64,000 nt of DNA from assembly GCF_001953745.1 (NCBI RefSeq), contig NZ_LWLN01000002.1:248001-312000 (forward strand), in the 5' to 3' direction. The notes under the pieces are model-generated. The model searched no databases, was not told where the DNA came from, and worked only from the letters and a program-made list of their open reading frames with translations. This document shows, in pieces, positions 29,300 through 36,280 of the stretch; position 1 is the first letter of the stretch, and the number at the start of each line of letters is the position of its first letter. The DNA comes from Natrinema saccharevitans (lineage in GTDB: Archaea > Halobacteriota > Halobacteria > Halobacteriales > Natrialbaceae). A program made the position numbers and the translations under genes.

Positions 29300-30439
29300 T
29301 CACGAGTCGTGTTCCGAAAACGCGTGGCCGGCGTCTTCGGCCATCTCTTTCGCCTCGATATGCGAGTACGACTGCCGAACCACTTCCTCGCTGTTATCCA
29401 GCAGTCGAGCAGCGGCGGTAAAGCCCCGCTGGCGGACCATGACCTCGCCGGCTCCGCGTCGGCCACCGTGGGGTGCGAGATACCCGTGTTTATCCTCGAG
29501 TCGAATTTCGGCGTCCTCACACAGCCGTCGCATGATCCGTCGAGCGCCGTCCGTATTGATCGAGGGTGGCGTCAGTTCGTGCTCGCGAAGTACGTCGACA
29601 ACGGCTACCTGTCCGGTTAGCTCGTCGACGAACTCCTCGATCTTGGCGTCCGACCAGCCGCCTTCGTCCCGTAACCCGGTCCGAAGCGTCTCGTAGAGCG
29701 TCGGGAGATGAAACGTGGGGAAGACTGGCCAGTCTCCACCAGCGGGATCGAGTAACCTTTTGTATCGCGATATAGGATTTATAGATTGTTCCGTCAGTGA
29801 CCGATCCGACCAGTCCTGCTTTTTCGCGAGGACGGTCATCGTCCGATCCTCGATCGAGACGTCGTCCCACCTGAGGCCGTTTCGACGGTCGTCTTTCGGA
29901 TCCGCGAAGATCTCGCCGCCGCGGACCCCAGAGTAACAGAGGACGTAGACGAGCGCCCGATCGCGGAACTCCCGGATCGCCTCGAGTCCCCTCTCGTCGG
30001 CCGCGTTGTGCGCGCGTTCGTCGACGTAACGCGTGATTCGAGATCGGTGCGTCTCGGTCCAGGCCTGCTGATCGCCCGACCGCCGACCGTCGGTTTCCGG
30101 GAGCGGTTCCGTGGCGACGTTGCGCTGGGCGTAGTTCGCCTCGAGGAGCCCCTCGCGGACGCACCAGCCGATATAGGCACTGACCTGCGCGTAATACGTC
30201 CGAATCGTCCCCGACGCGAGGTCTCGACTCGTGAGCTCGCGCGCGTATCGCCGAAACGTACGCTCGGTGAGGTCGTCGAAGGTTCCGGTCGAGTCGGGAT
30301 CGGCCTCGAGCCACTCGAGGAAGTCCTCGACACAGCGCTCGAGGTTCCGTCGGTAGTTCCCGCTGTCTTCGCCGCCCTTCGATTTCGATCGGAGGAACTC
30401 CTCGAGCGGGTCGGTAACCGACGCTGAGCTGGAATTCAC
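29300..30439 (-). CDS. Tyrosine recombinase/integrase
   Basis: This 379-residue XerC/D-type recombinase has an N-terminal SAM-like core-binding domain (residues 8-110: YRRNLERCVEDFLEWLEAD). The catalytic set is Arg in CYSGVRGGEIF, His-Arg in APHGGRRGAGE, and nucleophile Tyr in VVRQSYSHIEA. It cuts and joins DNA by a 3'-phosphotyrosine. No tRNA or obvious att duplication is next to it. A perfect 11-bp inverted repeat lies 80 bases upstream (30520-30547). It may be left from an integrated element covering part of 18-31 kb. Confidence 0.9.
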   Translation of the reverse strand: MNSSSASVTDPLEEFLRSKSKGGEDSGNYRRNLERCVEDFLEWLEADPDSTGTFDDLTERTFRRYARELTSRDLASGTIRTYYAQVSAYIGWCVREGLLEANYAQRNVATEPLPETDGRRSGDQQAWTETHRSRITRYVDERAHNAADERGLEAIREFRDRALVYVLCYSGVRGGEIFADPKDDRRNGLRWDDVSIEDRTMTVLAKKQDWSDRSLTEQSINPISRYKRLLDPAGGDWPVFPTFHLPTLYETLRTGLRDEGGWSDAKIEEFVDELTGQVAVVDVLREHELTPPSINTDGARRIMRRLCEDAEIRLEDKHGYLAPHGGRRGAGEVMVRQRGFTAAARLLDNSEEVVRQSYSHIEAKEMAEDAGHAFSEHDS

Positions 30440-30519
30440 GCTCGATCACCCTCGAGAACCGGATTCCTGCTGGGTTGCATCGTTCGTGATTCGTCGAGGG
30501 GACGAACTCTCATAAAACT

Positions 30520-30547
30520 ACACTTGATTATTCGACTAATCAAGTGT
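30520..30547. promoter_or_regulatory. Perfect inverted repeat upstream of integrase
   Basis: ACACTTGATTA (30520-30530), TTCGAC, TAATCAAGTGT (30537-30547). The 11-base arms match perfectly and lie 81 bases upstream of the integrase ATG, partly overlapping an A/T-rich promoter-like segment. It could be an operator for autoregulation, or a recombination core with a 6-base spacer, which is a typical crossover length for tyrosine recombinases. Confidence 0.65.
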
Positions 30548-30849
30548 GTTGTGACAGATGGTCGATTCGGGCGAAATCGGCGAATAGACGCCACTGATAC
30601 GGCAACTAGCAATTGCATAAATTACATGATGCTATATAAAATTGCCCTGCGTGGAAGATGAGACTGCAGCGGGTTTAGCGGGTCCGTGATGCGTGAATTT
30701 GACCGGTTCGGTCAACGGAAACTCCCTCAGATGGCTCTCCAAGCGGCTATTCTTATCATACCACCAATCATATGGGCGAATTTTCGAGACGTCCAGCAGT
30801 GTAGCCACTCAGACGGCGCGTCAACCCGAACAGAGTACAGAGCACCTCA
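30548..30849. other. Intergenic stretch
   Basis: No gene supported. An A/T-rich block (ATTGCATAAATTACATGATG, 30613-30632) could be a promoter on either strand. The right end runs into the transposase relic. Confidence 0.35.
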
Positions 30850-31728
30850 CTATCCGCTTCCCGTCTCCTTCTTCAGCAGCGTCAGCGTATCGTCGGCTGT
30901 CACGATTGGCGAACGCTCGTACTCACCAGTCGATTCGACCTGTACGAACAGGTTCACCGCTCGCCGGATAGAGTCAGCAGACAGGCGAACGTAAAGTAGA
31001 AGAAACGGAGTCCGAAGCCTTTGGACATCGTCGCAGCCATGAACCGCTTGATCGACCTGTACCCACTTTCGATTCCCCACCTGTAGCCACACTCAGTGAG
31101 GTGCCTACTCCCCCAATTCGACATGAACACCGAATACTACCGGTGGTCGTCGTGTTCGGAGTTCTCTTTGCGTCGGTAGATGAGCGTCGTCTCGTGCCAC
31201 TCATTCTTTCCGAGGTGGAGCTTCCGGTCGATTTCGCATCTGTCTTGACCCCGTTGGAGCAACCGCTTTGCCTGGGCTTTTTCGCTGGTCTGCATCTGCT
31301 TTGGCACGACGTACGACAGTCCATTGATGAGATCGTCCGTGCAACTGTCTCGGTTGTGCTGCGAAGTTCGGCACTGAACCGTTCGTGCCAACTGCGCCAC
31401 AGCGTCAATTGGTCTGGAACGGTCACCTGATCCAGTTCCTCGCAGAGTGCTGGGCGACACCTGAAATACTCGAAGAGTGCTGTTTCGTGGCGCCACCCGT
31501 GACATTCTTTCAGCACGAACACTTGAAAGAGCGTGTCCATCTGGTGGTGTGCCGAGCCCTCATAGGGTCATGGACGGTGAACCGGAAGTATGCCAAGGGA
31601 AGTGAACAAATGAACTGTGCGACCGATTTGTGGCTATCGTGGCCGAACCACGTCTCTGAGACCGTCCGGACATTGGACTCTAGTCCGGCAACTGGCGTTC
31701 GAGCGTACAGCGGTATCGAATCATACAC
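30850..31728 (-). pseudogene. ISH3-family transposase, deleted and frameshifted
   Basis: Reading from the right, WFGHDSHKSVAQFICSLPL and FRFTVHDP form the N-terminus. After a frameshift, MDTLFQVFVLKECHGWRHE and LWRSWHERFSAELRST continue it. The central catalytic region is missing, and the sequence resumes in another frame as GLSYVVPKQMQTSEKAQAK and HLGKNEWHETTLIYRRKE. It resumes again as GYRWGIESGYRSIKRFMAA near the end. The order matches haloarchaeal ISH3-type transposases of about 390-550 residues. At least three frame changes and an internal deletion make it inactive. Confidence 0.75.
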
Positions 31729-31802
31729 AAGTCACTCAACGTACTGATGTTTGGCGACCCGTCGAAAGACAGTTCGCTGAGACCCGCGATTCCGAACCAC
31801 TC

Positions 31803-32237
31803 TCAGAGGTCCTCTGAAAAGACTCTCACCCCGCCCTCGTTGGTAATCCCGATATCAACCGGCGCCATCAGTTCGTTCTGTTTCGCACACTCTTCGAGCA
31901 CCTCGTAGAGATGTGTATAGAGATCCGGGCGACAGTACGCGATCTTGATGCCAGCCTCGTCTCCGTGTGAGTACACACTGGCGATCAGGTCGTCAAAACT
32001 CGTTCCTGGAGAAACAGAAAACTGAACCGGCGACCGAATCGTCCGGACGAGTTCTAATGTTCGGCGAGCTTTCTCAACGTTCTGTTCAGCCGCCCGTTCG
32101 ATAGCGCTCACGTTCGAGCCTGTCGTGTCGAACTCTTCGGCTACTTCTTGTTGTGTGAATCCTCGCTCTCGGAGTTCGAGCACCTCTATTTGCCGGTCAG
32201 TCAGGCTCGTCGAGTCTGCAGAGACCATATCGGTCAA
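31803..32237 (-). CDS. tfx: Tfx-family transcriptional regulator
   Basis: This 144-residue protein has an N-terminal helix-turn-helix (LTDRQIEVLELRERGFTQQEVAEEFDTTGSNVS, shown as RGFTQQEVAEEFDTTGSN) followed by an arginine-rich helix. The C-terminal domain (MAPVDIGITNEGGVRVFSEDL) is characteristic of the archaeal Tfx family. In Methanothermobacter, Tfx binds DNA at the molybdate-induced fmdECB operon. Here the gene is divergent from a molybdate/tungstate-type ABC operon with only 50 bases between starts. Control of the transporter in response to molybdate or tungstate is therefore very likely. Confidence 0.9.
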   Translation of the reverse strand: MTDMVSADSTSLTDRQIEVLELRERGFTQQEVAEEFDTTGSNVSAIERAAEQNVEKARRTLELVRTIRSPVQFSVSPGTSFDDLIASVYSHGDEAGIKIAYCRPDLYTHLYEVLEECAKQNELMAPVDIGITNEGGVRVFSEDL

Positions 32238-32287
32238 ACAGTAGTGTTTGAGATAAACTTTTTCCCCAACCTCTTCTCTATCAGCAC

Positions 32288-33223
32288 GTGACGAATACGC
32301 GATCTGTTATCACCCGGAGGCAATTCCTCACTACAGTCGGTGCGGCGACCATCTTCGGGATTGCTGGCTGTAGCGGCAGCAACAGTACGGGTAAAATAGA
32401 GTTATTATCAGCGGGAAGTCTATCGATAATTCTCGGGAACAAGGTAGGAGAGTCGTTTGAACAGGAGACGGGGATAACGTTTCACGGGGAATTCCACGGC
32501 TCGAATGCTGTCATGCGGTTCATCACGTCAGGGCAGAAATCGCCAGACGTGGTCGTAAGTGCTGATGCCGGCCTGCTCCGTGACGAACTCCAACCCGACT
32601 ACACGACGTGGGATGTCGTCTTCGCCTCGAACTCCGTGGGTATAACGTACAACCCCGACACGCAGGTCGGACGGAGGATCGAAAACGGGACACCGTGGTA
32701 CAGGGCGTTACGTGAGGCGGATTCGGAGATAGCGATGAGCGACCCCGATCTCGATCCGCTCGGGTATCGAACGGTCCAAATGTTCAAGCTTGCCGAGGAG
32801 TACTATGACGTCGATGGTCTAGCACAGGACCTCATCAACCGACTCGAAATCGATCCACTGGAAGCACATCTGCTGGCAGGAATTGAGACGGGAGACCGGG
32901 CCGCTGCTGTCTGTTATAAGAATATGGCAGTCGACCACCGTCTCTCCTTTGTTTCGCTACCCGACGAACTCAATTTCTCGAACCCAGAGTACGCAGATCA
33001 TTACGCCCAAGCGACGTATACGACTGACGAGGGTACGACTATCGAAGGGACGCCGGTACTGTACAACGCGACCGTCCTCACCAGCGCTGACCATCCCGGG
33101 AACGGACGACGGTTCCTCAGCTCCCTCCTGCAGAACCGGGATATTCTCAGCGAGAACGGCCTCGTAGTCGATGATAGATTCCCCAGAACGGATGGAGATG
33201 TTCCGGAGGGAGTCCTTCCATGA
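32288..33223 (+). CDS. wtpA: Molybdate/tungstate ABC substrate-binding protein
   Basis: This 311-residue lipoprotein has a twin-arginine-like signal (ITRRQFLTTVGAATIFGIAGC) with a lipobox cysteine (parts: RRQFLTTVGA and GIAGC). The mature part resembles WtpA/ModA of archaea: LLSAGSLSIILG, FHGSNAVMRFITSG, DVVVSADAGLL and YKNMAVDH. It would bind the oxyanion outside the cell and pass it to the permease. The GTG at 32288 is the only start that keeps the Tat signal and lies about 25 bases from an A/T-rich element (GATAAACTTTTT), so the mRNA may be almost leaderless. It overlaps the permease gene by four bases. Confidence 0.88.
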   Translation: MTNTRSVITRRQFLTTVGAATIFGIAGCSGSNSTGKIELLSAGSLSIILGNKVGESFEQETGITFHGEFHGSNAVMRFITSGQKSPDVVVSADAGLLRDELQPDYTTWDVVFASNSVGITYNPDTQVGRRIENGTPWYRALREADSEIAMSDPDLDPLGYRTVQMFKLAEEYYDVDGLAQDLINRLEIDPLEAHLLAGIETGDRAAAVCYKNMAVDHRLSFVSLPDELNFSNPEYADHYAQATYTTDEGTTIEGTPVLYNATVLTSADHPGNGRRFLSSLLQNRDILSENGLVVDDRFPRTDGDVPEGVLP

Positions 33224-34047
33224 CTCGGATGCACGAAACCAAAAGTAACCGAACAGGATTCAACTCAGTCTTCGGTGGTGACTACACTTTCTTTGGTCTT
33301 CTCGGGGCAATTCTGGCCGTCTATCTACTCTACCCGTTTGTGACCTTTTTTGCGGGCGCTCAGGGGAACGGAATCTCTGTTGCTGACTTCACACGTCCAG
33401 AGGTCATTTCGGCAGCTAAATATTCGCTCACGACAGCCCCTATTTCGACGGCTGTAGCCACAGCCTTCGGCGTACCTCTGGCCTACTTTCTCTCACGATC
33501 GGAGTTCAGGGGCAAACTTCTCGTTGACTCTCTGGTCATACTTCCACTCGTGCTTCCGCCAGTCGTTGGCGGTGTGCTACTCCTCACGGGCTTCGGTAGC
33601 TTCACACCTGTCGGACAGGTTGCCAACTCGCTGGGACTGACGCTCACCGATTCGTACATTGGTATCATCTCTGCACAGACCTTCGTGGCATCACCATTCG
33701 TCGTCATCACGTCACGTGCAGGTTTCGACTCCGTCGAGGAGTACGAGAGAGCGTCGAGAAGCTTGGGAAAGGGACCTGTTGAAACGTTTTTCCGGGTTTC
33801 GCTGCCGCTCACCAGCGGACACATACTCGCGGGAGTCGCCCTCACATTCGCACGTTCGATCGGCGAGTTTGGTGCAACGATGATGACAGCGTACAACCCC
33901 CATACAATGCCGACGCAGATATGGGTGACCTTCATATCGAGAGGGGTCTACGCCACTCTCCCGATTGTCGCAGTGCTGGTGACTTTCGGATTGGCCGTCG
34001 TCGTCGGAATCCGATATTCCGGAAAGAGCATAGGTGTGAAAGAATGA
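33220..34047 (+). CDS. wtpB: Molybdate/tungstate ABC permease
   Basis: This 275-residue permease has six predicted transmembrane segments, starting at about residues 25, 67, 98, 139, 190 and 245. The coupling-helix motif EYERASRSLGKGPVETFFRVSLPL (parts: ERASRSLGKGP and FFRVSLPL) and ARSIGEFGATMM are typical of ModB/WtpB. It overlaps wtpA by four bases and the ATPase gene by four bases (ATGA), so the three are translated as one unit. Confidence 0.9.
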   Translation: MTRMHETKSNRTGFNSVFGGDYTFFGLLGAILAVYLLYPFVTFFAGAQGNGISVADFTRPEVISAAKYSLTTAPISTAVATAFGVPLAYFLSRSEFRGKLLVDSLVILPLVLPPVVGGVLLLTGFGSFTPVGQVANSLGLTLTDSYIGIISAQTFVASPFVVITSRAGFDSVEEYERASRSLGKGPVETFFRVSLPLTSGHILAGVALTFARSIGEFGATMMTAYNPHTMPTQIWVTFISRGVYATLPIVAVLVTFGLAVVVGIRYSGKSIGVKE

Positions 34048-35126
34048 TCCGTCTCGATGGGGTCACAAAGACATACGGCGGCTTTGGGCTTGATGTTGAC
34101 GTCGAACTCGGAAACGAGATTACTGCGGTCATTGGACCTAGCGGGAGCGGGAAGTCGACACTCCTCGAGATCGTCTCCGGCTTCGAGACTCCCGACTCGG
34201 GTTCCGTTTTTCTCAATGATCGACCGCTCGATGGTGTTTCCCCCGAGCAGAGAAATATCGGGATGGTCTTTCAGCGACCGACGCTCTTTCCCCACCTCCC
34301 CGTGCGTGAGAACATCGAGTACGGGACTGCGATCAGCGACGACGAGATACGCGACCTGTGTGAGCTGCTGGAGATCGATGGATTACTCGACGCTGACAGA
34401 TCGCCAGAGACGCTCTCGGGGGGCGAAAAACGTCGCGTCTCGGTGGCCAGAGCGATCGTTACAGATCCCGACGCATTACTCCTTGACGAGCCCACGACGG
34501 GACTTGACGAACCCATCCGCCGGCGTCTCAAGTACGAACTCCGGTGCGTACTCGCCGACCTCGACATTCCCTGCATCTATGTCACACACGACCAAAACGA
34601 GGCGTCAGTCGTCGCCGACTCGGTCGCCGTGATGCGGGATGGCACTGTACTCCAGCAAGGTAGTTATGAGGAGATACTTGAATCGCCACGGAACGAGTTC
34701 GTCGCCGACTTCGTGGGCATCGAGAATCTCATACGCGGTGAGATACGTGAGACCGACTCCGGCCGAACAGTTGTGGATACCGGTGTCGCGTGGGTTGAGC
34801 CGGAACCCACTGTTCTCGATGACGGTAACGTATCGAAATCCGATGTCTGCGTCGGCATTCTCCCCGAATCCGTAACGGTTACAGAGAACACGAGAGTCGA
34901 CGGTGGTCGCCGTACTCAGACCCGACCACATCGATTTGATGGCATGCCTATCAACAGTATCGACTGTACCGTAGAGCGGGTCATATCCGAGAGAGGATCG
35001 CAGACGGTCTTCCTCGACTGTGGCCTCTCAGAGACGTTCAAAGCAGTCGTCAACTCCGGTGTCACTGTCAACGAAGGGGATGACGTTGCCGTCGAATTCG
35101 ACGGTTCGGACGTTGTAGTCGTATGA
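34044..35126 (+). CDS. wtpC: Molybdate/tungstate ABC ATPase
   Basis: This 360-residue ATPase powers the import. It has Walker A GPSGSGKST (about residue 32), Q-loop FQRPTLFPHL, signature LSGGEKRRVS, Walker B DALLLDEPTTGLD and H-loop YVTHDQNEAS. The last 130 residues form a regulatory TOBE/MOP-like region ending EGDDVAVEFDGSDVVVV, which in ModC/WtpC proteins can bind the oxyanion. The ATG at 34044 overlaps the permease stop; an upstream in-frame start at 33921 would add 41 unrelated residues and is rejected. Confidence 0.92.
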   Translation: MIRLDGVTKTYGGFGLDVDVELGNEITAVIGPSGSGKSTLLEIVSGFETPDSGSVFLNDRPLDGVSPEQRNIGMVFQRPTLFPHLPVRENIEYGTAISDDEIRDLCELLEIDGLLDADRSPETLSGGEKRRVSVARAIVTDPDALLLDEPTTGLDEPIRRRLKYELRCVLADLDIPCIYVTHDQNEASVVADSVAVMRDGTVLQQGSYEEILESPRNEFVADFVGIENLIRGEIRETDSGRTVVDTGVAWVEPEPTVLDDGNVSKSDVCVGILPESVTVTENTRVDGGRRTQTRPHRFDGMPINSIDCTVERVISERGSQTVFLDCGLSETFKAVVNSGVTVNEGDDVAVEFDGSDVVVV

Positions 35127-35272
35127 ACTGTTGCGAGGTCGATACGAGTGACGCATACGAATTCACAGAAGTAGAGATCAGTGAGTTGCGTTTTTATCTC
35201 GATGTTAACCGAGTTGCTCTGCTCGACGAGGCTGTTGAGCGAGTGTTCCGAGAGACGCCCCGAACTCCATAG
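35123..35272 (+). CDS. Small ORF coupled to the molybdate operon
   Basis: A 49-codon frame whose ATG overlaps the ATPase stop (ATGA). The peptide MNCCEVDTSDAYEFTEVEI continues SELRFYLDVNRVALLDEA and ERVFRETPRTP. It has a plausible helical, acidic composition like real haloarchaeal proteins and a vicinal CysCys. I do not recognise the family. The four-base overlap repeats the spacing of the three preceding genes, which supports translation. It might be a truncated version of a longer protein. Confidence 0.45.
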   Translation: MNCCEVDTSDAYEFTEVEISELRFYLDVNRVALLDEAVERVFRETPRTP

Positions 35273-35298
35273 GCAGTGAATTTGGATCGGTGACTATA

Positions 35299-35517
35299 TT
35301 AATGCTCGTGCATTGGGAAATCCAGTCTCGACTCTTGGCCCTGCGTTTGCTCCTTGTGGCGCTTTTCCATCGTGGCGAGCTCTTCGCGTTCGCGTACGAT
35401 CTCAATTCGATCGTGCACCTGCTTGAGTGCCGTTCGCGTTTCGTGGGGTCCCTCGAGTTTGGAGTTCTCCTCCTGTCGCTGTTCGATGTCGACGTTCGCT
35501 TCCTTGAGGTCCCCAAG
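35299..35517 (-). pseudogene. Charged coiled-coil segment behind an in-frame TAG
   Basis: It is in frame with the small zinc protein to its right but separated by one TAG (35518-35520). Seventy-two further codons are open: LGDLKEANVDIEQRQEENS, then ALKQVHDRIEIVREREEL, then EKRHKEQTQGQESRLDF and a TAA. The composition is strongly coiled-coil. No separate start codon is obvious. It is either a formerly fused C-terminal extension or the tail of a lost gene. Confidence 0.4.
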
Positions 35518-35661
35518 CTATTCGAGGGAATTTGCCCGGTTCTGCATTACCCGATTACACTTTGGACAATTACCAGGGTGAGACGTTGAACGTGTGATTT
35601 CACCGCACTGCAAACATTCATACGTCGATTCGGTTTCCGAATCGCCTTGGCTGTCAAACAT
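35518..35661 (-). CDS. Rubrerythrin-like zinc-ribbon small protein
   Basis: A 47-residue protein, short enough to be missed by length-limited gene calls. MFDSQGDSETESTYECLQCG continues with EITRSTSHPGNCPKCN and ends RVMQNRANSLE. It has two CxxC pairs (CLQC, CPKC) and the end NRAxSLE that is typical of the many short rubrerythrin-like domain proteins in haloarchaea. They bind zinc or iron; their roles are unknown. The ATG at 35661 is the only start that keeps the domain. Confidence 0.75.
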   Translation of the reverse strand: MFDSQGDSETESTYECLQCGEITRSTSHPGNCPKCNRVMQNRANSLE

Positions 35662-35730
35662 CACTACGCTCTGCGATACAGACGGATATAATATTTATTG
35701 TGACATGGTATATGATTTCCTAATATGGAA

Positions 35731-36051
35731 CTAGATGTACCGAGTAGTAGGATTCAGATGGCGATCCCCCCACGTAATGCGATCCCACGTCCGTTCGTAG
35801 AGGTAGTACGTTCCAGTCTTCACGAGGTTAGCGACGAGTCCGATATTTACTGCAGCATCCACGTCACCAACGAACAACCACGCAATAGTTACCGTAATTA
35901 GGAGCAGGACCAGCCGATAACAGATTATTTTGACGATCGCCCGCTTTTGAGCCTGAATTGCAGACTGTGGCGTAATAGGTCGTCTCGTGGTAATCCTTCG
36001 AGGAGGAATAGTATAAATAACCGATATAGGTAATAATTTGCCGAGAAACAA
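35731..36051 (-). CDS. DUF2061-type membrane protein
   Basis: A 106-residue protein whose core RAIVKIICYRLVLLLITVTI, then AWLFVGDVDAA and GLVANLVKTGTYYLYERTWDRITWG (parts) is a clear DUF2061 domain with two transmembrane helices. The function is unknown. The first 30 residues are not conserved, so the true start may be internal; no ATG closer to the domain is visible. Single gene. Confidence 0.8.
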   Translation of the reverse strand: MFLGKLLPISVIYTIPPRRITTRRPITPQSAIQAQKRAIVKIICYRLVLLLITVTIAWLFVGDVDAAVNIGLVANLVKTGTYYLYERTWDRITWGDRHLNPTTRYI

Positions 36052-36280
36052 TCTGTATTGATTTCATTAGAACGATATCTTCGGCATGTCGTACTGGTAG
36101 CTGATAGAGTTTTGTCAGATCGTATAATCGAAGCACTGTCTCTCTTCGTCGTTTGGCACACTGTATCTCGTCCACTTAGCGCAACCGCCACTTACGGACA
36201 GACGGACCACTTCATATTCCCAGTCACCCTCGACAGTCGCTCTCCTAGTCTTTTTTGACGACAGCGACAGAGGTCGGATT

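Noticed and set aside
33921-34043. N-terminal extension of the molybdate ATPase
   Set aside because: The 41 extra residues lie within the permease gene in another frame, and the ATG at 34044 gives the standard ABC start.
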